Assembly (NCBI GenBank): GCA_963682025.1
Contig: OY821519.1
Coordinates: 98,577,085 to 98,641,084 of the forward strand
Origin: Cordilura impudica
Taxonomy: Eukaryota > Arthropoda > Insecta > Diptera > Scathophagidae
Direction: 5' to 3'
Length of the DNA: 64,000 nt
Positions 34,675 to 45,311 of the stretch are shown here, in pieces (position 1 is the first letter of the stretch; the number at the start of each line of letters is the position of its first letter). The position numbers and the translations under genes are program-made. The notes beneath the pieces were generated by a model, which ran no database searches, was not told the origin of the DNA, and saw only the letters and a program-made list of their open reading frames with translations.

Positions 34675-35763
34675 TTTTTAAATGAAAAATAAAAAATACA
34701 AAATTAAATATAAAAAATTAAAAATGAAAAATCAAAAACGAAAAATGAAAAAATAAAAATGAAAAACAAAAAATTAAAAATTAAAAATAAGAAATGAAAA
34801 ATGAAAAATTAGAAATAAGAAGTGAAAATTAAAAAAATAAATATAAAAAATTAAAAAAGAAAAATAAAAAATAAAAAATGAAATGAAAAATGAAAAACGA
34901 AAAATGAAAAATGAAAAATGAAAAATGAAAAATGAAAAATAATAAATGAAAAACGAAAAACAAAAAAATTAAAAACAAAAAATTAAAAATAAAAATGAAA
35001 AACGAAAAATAAAAAATTAAAAATAAAGAATGAAAAATAAAAAATGGAAAATGAAAAATAAAAAATTAAAAATAAAAATAAAAATTAAAAATAAAAAACG
35101 AAAAATGAAAAATAAAAAATTAAAAATAAAAAATTAAAAATGATATATGAAAAATAAAAAATGGAAAATGACAAATAAAAACTGAAAAATAAAAAATTAA
35201 ATAAAAAAAAAATGAAAAATAAAAAATTAAAAATTGAAAATTAAAAATTAAAAATTAAAAATTAAAAAATAAAAATTAAAAATTAAAAATAAGAAATGAA
35301 AAATGAAAAATTAGAACTAAGAAGTGAAAATTAAAAAAATAAATATAAAAAATTAAAAAAGAAAAATAAAAAATAAAAAATGAAATGAAAAATGAAAAAT
35401 GAAAAATGAAAAATGAAAAATAATAAATGAAAAACGAAAAACAAAAAAATTAAAAACAAAAAATTAAAAATAAAAATGAAAAACGAAAAATAAAAAATTA
35501 AAAATAAAGAATGAAAAATAAAAAATGGAAAATGAAAAATAAAAAATTAAAAATAAAAATAAAAATTAAAAATAAAAAACGAAAAATGAAAAATAAAAAA
35601 TTAAAAATAAAAAATTAAAAATGATATATGAAAAATAAAAAATGGAAAATGACAAATAAAAACTGAAAAATAAAAAATTAAATAAGAAAAAAAAAATGAA
35701 AAATAAAAAATTAAAAATTAAAAATTAAAAATTAAAAAATAAAAATTAAAAATTAAAAATAAA
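34675..35763. repeat. Degenerate A-rich tandem array with 502-bp duplication
   Basis: Built from 6-8-bp words AAAAATG, AAAAATT, AAAATA and AAAACG. A marker (AATAAGAAATGAAAAATG) recurs at about 34787 and 35289, and the following several hundred bases match closely. A large duplication arose inside the array. It resumes after the GTCY insertion at 36482-36595. Confidence 0.88.
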
Positions 35764-36481
35764 CAAGTAAGAAAATTATAGTCGGTCCAGACCGACTATA
35801 CGATACCGTATACCATGCATTTAGAGACCCTATCTCTCATGCCCAACTAACTGGATATAGAAAATAAGCATAAATCAAATTTGAGTGCGATTTTTTTGGC
35901 TGACCATGTTTGGTAAAGTCTCTTGTATTTTGCAAAAATATATATGCAAACAAAATTTGAGAAGAATCAGTGCAACATTTTTGTTTTTGATAGATTTAGG
36001 TGAAGATCGGGAAGCAGCTCTATATGGGGCCTATGACTAAGAATTGTCCAATAGAGATTATTTTTGGACTACTGATTAATGGATACAATAAACACATACA
36101 AACCCAATTTGACTAAGATTTATATGATAATTTGGATCTTATGGCAATTTATGTTGATTTCATCGGGGTCATTTGTATGGGGGCTAGGTTTGAACATGGA
36201 CCGATTCCCACCAATTTCAATAGCGTTCATCCTATGGCCGACAAAAGCTTATATACTAAATTTCATCAAAATATATTCATATTTGCGACCAGCAGTTTGA
36301 TTACAAACTTTACCTGGACACACAGACGGACGGACGGACGGACATCGTTAAATCGAATCAGATAGTGATTCTGAGTCGATCGGTATAATAAAAGATGGGT
36401 CTAGGTCAAATATTTTTGGTAGTTACAAACAGCAGCATAAAGTCATTATACCCAAACCACATAGTGGTATAGGGTATAAAA
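35764..36481 (+). mobile_element. GTCY element, full-length copy
   Basis: CAAGTAAGAAAATTATAGTC, perfect hairpin arms TATAGTCGGTC and GACCGACTATA two bases apart, ACCGTATACCATGCATTTAG, (GGAC)n at 36323-36342, TGATTCTGAGTCGATCGG, and the end CACATAGTGGTATAGGGTAT. Inserted in an A-run of the array; array sequence continues on both sides. 718 bp. Confidence 0.85.
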
Positions 36482-36609
36482 ATGAATAAAGAAAAACGAA
36501 AAATGAAAAATGAAAAAATTAAAAATAAAAAATAAAAAATAAAAAATTAAAAATAAAAAATGAAAAATGGAAAACGAAAACTTAAAAATTAGCCGGATGA
36601 AATAATAAA

Positions 36610-36965
36610 TCAATAATATTAATGGGCAAGGCGACTTCTTGTGACTGATGTAAGTTTCACAGTTTTACCCCAATTTTGACAAACATTTATCATTTGAAAG
36701 GTATTTCTTTTTAGCTGTTGCCCAGATTTACAGAGTTTCATCTTCTGGAATATTTTTTGGAGTTATGGTCGTTTAAAGTTGCTACTAACAGATACATAAA
36801 GTTATACAATGCTATGTGTGTATTTATCAAATTTGTTAATGTGTTGAGTTTGCTTTCTTCATTTAAAATGAATTGAATTATGAAGTATACCTTTAGGGTC
36901 TTCATTGAAGACCTTTAGGGTCTTCATTGAAAATTAAATTTCCTAGAATTTGAACTCGAATTTTT
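36610..36965 (+). mobile_element. CTAG-family Helitron, 3' end lost
   Basis: Starts TCAATAATATTAATGGGC and follows the family to CCTAGAATTTGAACTCGAAT, where the hairpin and CTAG are missing. An internal 20-bp tandem duplication (GACCTTTAGGGTCTTCATTG) lies near 36900. Confidence 0.75.
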
Positions 36966-37141
36966 ATATTAACAGAAGTCCTGCAGTTGATTGCTATAAG
37001 TGATACATAGATGACGCTTTCTGTTTGATTTTGAAAAAGTAACAAAAAAAATCTTTAATTACTAGACGTTTACACATCTCCCCTGTGATCCGACACACAT
37101 GATTTTTTAATTTTAAATAAAATAATAAAATGATTTTAAAA

Positions 37142-37946
37142 CAAGTAAGAAAATAATAGTCTGTATAGATCAACTATACGGTACCGTATACCATGCGTTT
37201 AGAGACCCTATCTCTTAGGACCAACTAATTGTATATAGAAAATAAGCATAAACAATATTCGAGTGACATTATTAATTTTTTCCTTTGAATATGAAAAAGT
37301 TCATACGGATGCTAAATATATTTATATGGGGACTAGGTCGAAAAATAGACCGATCCAGACCATATTTGGTAAGGTCGCATATATTTTGCAAAAACATACA
37401 ATACACACCAAATTTGCGAAAAATCTGTGCAAAATTGTTGCTTTTTGATAGATTTAAGTGAAGATCGGGAAGCAGCTTCATATGGGGGCTATGAATAAGA
37501 ATTATCCTATAGTGTTTGTTTTTGGACTACTGATTAGAGGGTGTAACAAACACAGACAAACCCAATTTGACCGAGCTCTATATGATAATTTGGATAATAC
37601 GGCAATTTAAATCGATTTCATAGGTGTCATTTGTATGTGGACTATGTCTGAACATGCAACGATTTTCGTCAATTCCTATATTCTTCATGCTACGGCTGAT
37701 GGAAGTTTACATATCAAATTTCATGAAAATATGTTGACATTTGCGATCTGTAGTTTGATTATAAGGTTTATATGGACACACGACGGACAGACAGACGGAC
37801 GGACGGACGGACTTCGCCAAATCGACTCAGAAAGTGATTCTGAGTCTATCGGTAATAAGAGGTGGGTCTATTTCAAATATTTTTGGAAATTACAAACATT
37901 AGCACAAAGTCATTATAACCTGCCACATAGTGGTATATGGTATATT
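37142..37946 (+). mobile_element. GTCY element, full-length copy, diverged hairpin
   Basis: CAAGTAAGAAAATAATAGTC, ACCGTATACCATGCGTTTAG, GGGGACTAGGTCGAAAAATA, a long (GGAC/AGAC)n tract at 37785-37812, TGATTCTGAGTCTATCGG, end CCACATAGTGGTATATGG. The hairpin arms have lost pairing compared with 35764. It lies about 40 bp downstream of array-carrier copy 3. Confidence 0.8.
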
Positions 37947-38094
37947 GATTATGTTTATATTATCATATCTGAGCATATATTATAATATATTTCGGGCGAT
38001 CACAGTTGCTTTTATACTTCAAAAGTAGATCTGTTGAAAAAAATATTGTGCAGATCTGGCCTTTACCAAGAGTTTCGAGAGAAGGTCTTGGGTC

Positions 38095-38410
38095 CAACTT
38101 TGCAGAAGCAACCTAAATGCTATTTTTATATAAGGACCAGGTCAAAAAATGGACCGATCATGGCCATATTTAGTCACTTGTTTTTCTCAAAACTAAATTA
38201 AATTTCAGAAAAATCTATGCAATATATTTTTTTTTTTTTTTAGTGAAGACGGGGAATCAGTTGTTTTGGCGACTATTACAAAAAATGGTCCGTCCTACAG
38301 GATTCATTTTTGGAGTACTGAGTAGTGGGTATAATACACGTACATTATATCCAGTGCATTGTATTGATCTCAGGAAAATAGGTTATGGGAAGGGGGATAG
38401 AGGTAGTAGT
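38095..38410 (+). repeat. GTCY-element fragment
   Basis: GGACCAGGTCAAAAAATGGA, CCGATCATGGCCATATTTAG and GAAGACGGGGAATCAG follow the order of the GTCY body. Both ends are missing. Confidence 0.6.
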
Positions 38411-38437
38411 GTTTGTGGATATTTGACTTGAATTTTA

Positions 38438-39700
38438 TTATATTATAACTGTCAGGAAAGACCTGTGCGGGGAGTTTATTCCATATACGGCTAGTTCGAC
38501 TGATAAACGCATTCTCTCTGTAAAGCGTTGTGCGGTCAACTGGACAATAGGGTACAAATGGATTTGATCTACTAGAGAAGCGGGTAGAGTGAACCGAAAC
38601 TCGGACACTTGGAATAAGTTCGCTAATCTCAGAAGAACATTTCCCATGGTAGTATCTATAGAATAGTGCTAAAAACCTACATTCCGACGATGTTCCAATG
38701 AGTCAATAGAGTTGGATACTCTACTGTCATTGATGAGCGCCAACGATCTCCTTTGCACACGGTCCAGTTGCTCCGAAATACACTTTGAAGCTCATGCCCA
38801 TAAATGGGAGTTGTATTCCATTTTCGGTCGGATGTAAATGATGCAGATTGTAAGGAGATCAGAAGAATTAAAGTAATTTTGACACTATTCTAGAAATCCA
38901 AGACAGTTGAATGATTCTTTCATCATTTAAAAAACATGCTCATTCCAACATCACATTAAATTCTCATGCCCAGAACATCAAGAGTATTCGATTCCTCAAT
39001 ACCTATACTACCCATATGTACAGACGACATTGTTGAATCCATGGCCCTTTGGGTCAACATACAACATTGAGTCTTCAGCGCATTAAAATCTACCCTCTTC
39101 GCTTTACCCCACTCGGAGATTGTTAACAGGTCTTGATTGATTGTGTCATTCATTCTCCGCCTATTGCTCTCAACCTCCAAGAGGCTTGGCCCAAAATTGA
39201 AGAAAAATGAATGACAACTGCTGCTGTCATCTGCAAAAAAGTATATAGATTTAAAAGTTTGGCCAAGAAGATCGTTCAGAAAGATAAGGAAAAGAGAAGG
39301 AAAAAATACAGACGACATTGTTGAATCCATGGCCCTATGGGTCAACATACAACATTGAGTCTTCAGCGCATTAAAATTAACCCTCTTCGCTTTACCCCAC
39401 TCGGAGATTGTTAACAGGTCTTGATTGATTGTGTCATTCATTCTCCGCCTTCTGCTCTCAACCTCCAAGAGGCTTGGCCCAAAATTGAAGAAAAATGAAT
39501 GACAACTGCTGCTATCATCTGCAAAAAAGTATATAGAATTAAAAGGCCAAGAAGATCGTTCAGAAAGATAAGGAAAAGAGAAGGAAAAAGAACGGAAGCT
39601 TGGGGTACCCCTGAATTAAACTGAAACTCATTAGATGAGACCCCATCATTAACAACACGTACTGTTCGGTCTCTGAGAAAACTCGATATAAATCGAGAGA
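38438..39700 (-). pseudogene. Jockey/CR1-like reverse transcriptase fragment with in-frame tandem duplication
   Basis: The minus-strand frame reads DRTVRVVNDGVSSNEF, NSGVPQASVLFPSLFLIFLN, FFADDSSSCHS (catalytic FADD), then ISEWGKAKRV and KTQCCMLT. The C-terminal block FRFTLPASLVDQIHLYPIVQ lies at 38438-38647. The part from about 39019 to 39590 consists of two near-identical 288-bp units (96 codons), so part of the RT is repeated within one frame of 170 codons. The 5' half of the gene is missing and the region 38650-38940 is frameshifted. Confidence 0.8.
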
Positions 39701-40045
39701 AGTCATATATATGATAATCTGGATTTTATGACAATTTTGGTCGGTCTGATAGGGATAATTTATATGCTGGCTGAGTCTGAACATGAACCGACTTTCATCA
39801 ATTTCAAAAGCGTTCATCATTTGGTTCATAAAAGCTTAATTACTAAACTTCATCAAAATACATTCATATTGATCTGTAGTTTGATTACAAAGTTATCGTA
39901 GACTCATAGACGGACGGACGGACACTAAATCAACTCAGAAAATGATTTTTAGTCGATCGGTATAGTAAAAGGTGAAATAGTTTTGGAAGTTACAAATATC
40001 AACATAAACTCATTATATCTTCACTCCATAGTGGTTAGGGTATTC
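39690..40045 (+). repeat. GTCY-element fragment
   Basis: TATATGATAATCTGGATTTT, CGTTCATCATTTGGTTCATA, (GGAC)n at 39910-39925, TGATTTTTAGTCGATCGGTA and CATAGTGGTTAGGGTATTC. The left third is missing. Confidence 0.7.
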
Positions 40046-40922
40046 ACATTTGGCCAAAAAGAAGTGCACTTTGATAAAATTCCATGAAGTGGTCTATGAA
40101 TTGAAATGAAATAATTTCTCCGCCTTCGAAAATGTCTGTCTAAAGTTTTGCGTCTAATAATACCTAGACCGAGTATTTTAACGTAATCAATGTTAGATCA
40201 TTGCTTTATATTTAAGGCAATTCTGAATTTTTTTTGAGCAGCAGTGGATTTGTTGTGGAATACCTCATATGTATATATTGATATTGCTTCACTTCGTTTG
40301 AAGTTGAGTAATTGATATTAATATGGTAATTAATTTAAAATTTAAGCATCAAATATTTTGTCATTTTACCAAAATCATTTTGGATTAAAAAATAAGTTGT
40401 GTATGTGTGTGTCGTATTTGTTAACGCTTAATTATTATTATTAAGTATATAGATAAGACACATGTATTTCATTGTTCTCAAATTCTAAGTTAGAATATTT
40501 ATATAATGAAGCTTAATTATTTCTTTAATTCCGTGAATTAACACCGATTAAATAAACAAACTTTTGTTTGTTTGCAAACAAAGTGTTGTTTGTAACAATC
40601 TTTCTTATTATCTAACATTATTATTCACTTGCAAACAAAGAAACGACTTTTAAAGTTATTATTTCAATGCCAGTTCCTTTTAACCATATTTTTCTTAATT
40701 ATCTTATTTGAATCAAATCTGTAAGTTAGAAATTTTATTAAACATATGTTATTTCTTTCTCTAACTTCTATTACCGTATTATCGTTGTTGCCATATGTCG
40801 GGAAAAATGTCAGATTTTTAAATAAGGGAATTCAATTTCCTTACATGTATAAGTAATTCTATAACTCACCAAAAACAAAAAAACATTTTCGAAAGGCCCA
40901 ACCTAATCAAGTTACTATCAAA
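40046..40922. other. AT-rich spacer, nothing recognised
   Basis: Contains a short self-complementary tract (TTTGTTTGCAAACAAA near 40566) but no element. Confidence 0.5.
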
Positions 40923-40925
40923 TTA

Positions 40926-41507
40926 CCCCCCTATCTCACATCACACTGCAATTGTGAAATCGTTGTGTACGTATTATCAACGAAAAATTTTTCGAATTAG
41001 TCGAATCCATCGCCATTAACTTTTGTGCTCACACATCTGACTGCAATCACATTTTTAAAATATTGTCGAAGCGTCAACTTGAAAAAATTTGTTTACTTCT
41101 CTCTCTTATTTTTTTTTTTTTTTAATAGAATTACCGAGTTTATTATACAGGCACATGTTTGAGGGAAAATGTTTACATTTATTATTATTAGTTTTATTTT
41201 AATAATAGTTAATAATATTTATGCTCTATAATTAACAAACTTGCGTTTTTAAATGCGCATTTCAAGAAATAAATCATAATAATAGATTTAACAAGTTAAA
41301 ACTTTTATTACAATTTTGCAGAATCCAGTAAATTTGCATTAAATTTATAACAGGGTAACAATAACCATCGTTAGTGGCAGCCACTACTCGCACGAAAAAT
41401 TTGGTGCCATTAGTGTGACCACTGCGGAAAATGTGTGTGTATTAGTAAAAAAAAAATGTGAGTGTATTGAGTTTTTCGAACTTGCAGTGTGATGTGAGAT
41501 AGGGGGG
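40926..41507. mobile_element. TTA-flanked MITE (PIF/Harbinger-like)
   Basis: The left end CCCCCCTATCTCACATCACA is mirrored exactly by TGTGATGTGAGATAGGGGGG at the right, and the match extends to CTGCAA (26 bp). TTA directly flanks both ends (40923-40925 and 41508-41510), the 3-bp TWA duplication typical of PIF/Harbinger. 582 bp, non-coding. Confidence 0.8.
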
Positions 41508-41533
41508 TTAGATGAAAAAATTTTCAAACAATT

Positions 41534-43355
41534 TTAACCCTCTATTGCTCGTATTATGATCCAGCTAAAAAAAAATTTTTTGATGGATTTATTTTTTAAA
41601 TGGAAAAATTAAGATATGCGAACAAAACTTTTTTTTTCGAAAGGTGCGTCCGTTTTCTGGAAAAATAATTTGCCACATATGGCTTCATGTGCACTCCTAC
41701 CTTTTTTATCATAAAAATTCATTGCCATAAGGAACATAAGTAAAAAAAAAAATACAACAAAACACTTCAATGGTTATAGATAAGTAATTAAAACAGAATA
41801 AAGAAAATAAGTATTATTTATGCAAAAGAAAACAACGATCTACTTATGCATGGAATAAAGCAAAGCAATTTCTATCTTTCGGGAAGATGATTGGTACAAT
41901 TAAGTCGGACAGCATTTAGTGAAAGTCTGGGCGTCGAGCTATGCTTTTTTTTTAGCTTTCTTCGGAACAGAAGAGGAACAGAAGTCGGCGTTGAAGCACA
42001 GGAATCTGAACATCTTTTGCTATTTGCTGGAGTATTTGGGGTTGAAGCTGTTCGACCTTTCCTTTCAGATAAGGTTTGGCCCATCTTGCTCAGATGTTCT
42101 GCCACTGCCAGTTTGACGACGCATAAATGTATTAACGACACATAAATCCGAGAAATGAAGAATATCTTCTTGTACGATTTCGTGGATCTTATTTATATTC
42201 TGTATAGACCAAGCATGGAATCTATATGATCCATGTCTCCCATATACATATGTGTTTTATATATATCTATAACTTTTAAGCAATCTATTTCCAAATACTT
42301 CTTTTCACGTCTGCAGTATCATGTTCTTGTTGTCGTGGGATCGCTTCCCACGACCGTCGATAGAATGTTAACCATTTTGTTGTCGAATCAGGATACGAAA
42401 GACACTCTTTCGTTATCCATTTCTGCAACTTTTTCGATAAAATTCCCACTACCTTTCTTCTTTCACTCTTTTTATGTTAGAACATCAATATTAGGTACCC
42501 TATTAAGTCGGACTGTTCCTAATGCATGGAGACCTGTTTTGGCGAGGTGAACTTGACGTTCAGGACTGTTGAACCAGTTGTCAAAAAGTATCTTATAATT
42601 TTTATATCTTGGGCTGTAACAGTTAGCCGTGAAACAACATTTCCGCTTACACCAAGGTCTGGAACATGTGGTGACTTTTTTTGGGGATGGTTTTCTCATC
42701 CACTGCAAAAGATTCTTCTCTTGACACTAGAAGTATTTCACCTCTAATCTTGTTCAAAAGTGGCCTTATTTTGAAAAGCTTGTCATGTCCAAGCAAACCA
42801 TGTTTGACAAACTTCTCATTATTAGCAAAATGAAGAAAGCGCTTTATGTCTTCCCATCTTTTACAGGTCATGAAAGACTGACCGAGTTGAGAATTCCAAT
42901 AACGTCTAGCAGAAGGCAACTTTAGTAATGACATGAACAGACATATACCAATGAATTGTTCCATTTCTCCTCGCGTAATATTGTTGATATTGTCTTGTAA
43001 GGCTTTTCTGTTAGATTCTTCTACTTTCACCGGGCAAATGGAACAGAGAAATTACCAGAGGTCTCCAATTTAGACACCGCCTCTGGCAATTCCCAAAAAA
43101 AGGTAAGTCGCCTTTCTTCCAGCTCATTTTCTGCTCTTTCTTCTGACCATTTTTCTTTTACGAAAATAAACTGACCACCAGTTCCTCATCCTCAGAATCA
43201 AATTCGTTGCTTTCATCCGTCTCAAGCGTTACCAGTGAATCTTGCCAAGACTAATTTGCCACTAAGTCATTGTCTGATTCTGGTATTTCTGCGTCACTTT
43301 CTAACTGATCGCAAGGAATCGAGTAGAAGCGACTTATAGACATCGCTGATGCCAT
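41534..43355 (-). pseudogene. piggyBac-like transposase, broken
   Basis: The minus-strand pieces follow the piggyBac order. Acidic N-terminus: MASAMSISRFYSIPC, DSEDEELVV (43355-43160). RYWNSQLGQSF and DKLFKIRPLLNKIRGE come next. The first catalytic Asp is in SFAVDEKTIPKKS, the second in ILFDNWFNSPERQ, then LHALGTVRLNR. FDNKMVNILSTVVGSDP holds the third Asp, with TGA just before FDNK. Then MGDMDHIDSMLGLYRI and LAVAEHLSKMGQ. There are several stops and frameshifts between blocks. TTAACCC at 41534-41540 could be one end with its TTAA target; I did not find the partner end. Confidence 0.82.
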
Positions 43356-43694
43356 GGAATGATGCTATTTAAGAATGAAATGGAAACCTAAATGCATGAG
43401 AAGCTAAATATGGCACATCAAACGTGGACGAATGTTTTTCTGCATGCACGTGCAGCCAAATATGACACCCGAAAAATTATGAATATTTTCCTAAATGGCA
43501 GTTCTAAGTAATGCGTGATATCTTTAGTTCTACATGCACAACTGAAAAACAAGTACATAAAACTATTCACAAATCTATGTATTCAATAAAAAAAAAATTA
43601 TAAAAATATACCAACTTACATGTAACTGTAAAAAAAATATTTTATTTCATGTATTCTCAAGCTACGAAGTGACCACGTGCATTTACACACAAGA
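43356..43694. other. Spacer, nothing recognised
   Basis: Probably includes the upstream end of the piggyBac-like element but no clear terminus. Confidence 0.45.
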
Positions 43695-43698
43695 TTAA

Positions 43699-43990
43699 AG
43701 GCCTAGTTACCCACGCGTTGTCAAAATGTAACCGTATCGTATCGTAACGTTGGCATTTATTGCAATTATAGAATTTAAAAAACAAACCAGCATGTTGCTG
43801 TGTAAAATTAACCAAACTTTATCATCTGTTCACAAATTTCACGTTCAAACGTAGCAAAAATCTAAAATCAACAGAAGCTAATGATACGATACGTTTAGCT
43901 TAAGTTGGATAAGCACTTGTATATGTTTTCCATAAGACAGGTTGAATCAGCTGACTCGCGCCGAAACCGTTACGCGTGAGTAACTAGGCC
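43699..43990. mobile_element. TTAA-flanked MITE (piggyBac-type)
   Basis: AGGCCTAGTTACCCACGCG at the left pairs with CGCGTGAGTAACTAGGCC at the right. TTAA lies on both sides (43695-43698 and 43991-43994). 292 bp, non-coding. TTAA duplication is the signature of piggyBac-superfamily insertion, though its ends do not match the nearby pseudogene. Confidence 0.72.
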
Positions 43991-44315
43991 TTAACGTTTT
44001 CTATGCAGCTGTGTAGAGAAAAGAGAAAACAACAAGCCTTTCACATTTACAAAAGCCTACTAATGCTTTTCAAAAAATATTATTTTTTGTAACTGCTAAT
44101 TTCCGTTGGGAATTCGAATTTGAAAATGTAAAGCCATACATGGCTTTCTGTGCAGTAAAAGTTTAATTTTTAAAAATAAGCCCATAATAAAATCAGAGTT
44201 GATTAGCTAGATAATTAACAAAAATTCTAGTTTTTCACATGGAAATATATCAGTCTTTGACACCAAAGGAAGATTCTGTAGCAATTAAAAATGTAAGCCG
44301 ATGGACAGCATGAAG

Positions 44316-44665
44316 AGCACTCCACACATCTGCGCTGTGAAGAAACCTAAACCTGCATTGTCGAAGAGGAATGTTGCGGCCCGTTTTAAATTCACCAGGG
44401 AACACAAAAATTGGACCCAAAAAACACCTCCAAAATCGTTAAACAATACTTGACTGATCAAAATTTTCAGGTCAGCGCAAAGTCCCGAACTCAATCCAAT
44501 TGAGAATTTATGGTCAATTGTGAAAAGATGGTTGGGACGATATCACTGAATTTATGAGTGCTGTGGCGTTGTGTGGAGCTGGAGTGGCAGCGTACTCCAG
44601 ATCCAATTATTAAAAATTTGTTAGAAAGTATGCCAAGACAAAGTATTTTAAGCAATAAAGGCCTA
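44316..44665 (+). pseudogene. Tc1-type transposase fragment
   Basis: KPALSKRNVAARFKFTREHK matches the linker before the catalytic core of Tc1. After an internal deletion come PKNTSKIVKQYLTDQNFQV and SPELNPIENLWSIVKRWLGR, with the DD34E Glu region in NPIENLW. The frame ends near ESMPRQSIL. The segment with the first Asp is gone. Confidence 0.78.
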
Positions 44666-45311
44666 TAGACCAAGTACTAAATTTAATATATTTGAATTGT
44701 TATTGAAACGTGAAAACTTGACAACATGAGACATATTTTAGTTTTTCTATGAATTTTTTGTGTTTTTATTTGGTATTTAATACAGCTTTGTTCGTCATTA
44801 AATAATAAATTAAATTCCAAAAACAATTTTAAATTACTTTTTTATCCGCTTAGAAGTATAATAAATACAAACGTGTACTCACCTGTGCTCCCCACCGTCA
44901 GACAATTAATATGAAGGTTGTATTTGTGTTTTGTGACAAAGAAATAATTTTCCAAGCAATTTTTTTTTTTCTATAGAGTTGATTGACTTCAAACATTTTA
45001 CTTCAAGCAAGTTTAAGCTGTTATTTTTTGTAATCAAACAAAAGAATAACTTGGTTATCCAAGAATTCATTCACAGACACAAAAAATTAATCTATATAAC
45101 ATTAATAGCCATGGCCGCCGAACTGAACTTAACCTAAAAAAAAATGTTAAACTCTTATGAATAATTAATGGGATAGTGATGAAATTAAAGAAAAACGAAA
45201 AATTTTTGAAAAGTATAAATTATGAAAAAATTGTTTTATTAAGTGTAATAAATGAAATACACTAGACAACAAAAAAGTAAAAAATTATGTAAAAATACAA
45301 AATTAATTTTT
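44666..45311. other. AT-rich spacer, nothing recognised
   Basis: No motif seen. Confidence 0.5.

Larger units (their letters stand above)
34263..37102 (+). mobile_element. Array-carrier family, copy 3 (A-rich array inside), with two nested insertions
   Basis: Left end ATGTGTAAACATC, then GGCGCAGGGGGGTAAATTTC, CAATCATAAAAACAGCGTAA and ATTATGATATAAAATTG. Right end CTAGACGTTTACACATCTCC then GTGATCCGACACACATGA and a T-run. The block CCTGCAGTTG ... AAGTGATACATAGATG occurs twice, at 34518-34560 and 36970-37016, on either side of the array. A GTCY element (35764-36481) and a Helitron (36610-36965) are nested inside. Confidence 0.78.

Noticed and set aside
36079..36365. Frames in GTCY elements (also 6284-6723 and 37263-37985)
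   Set aside because: The same translated words recur because the repeat recurs. Copies differ by indels out of frame, so no conserved protein.
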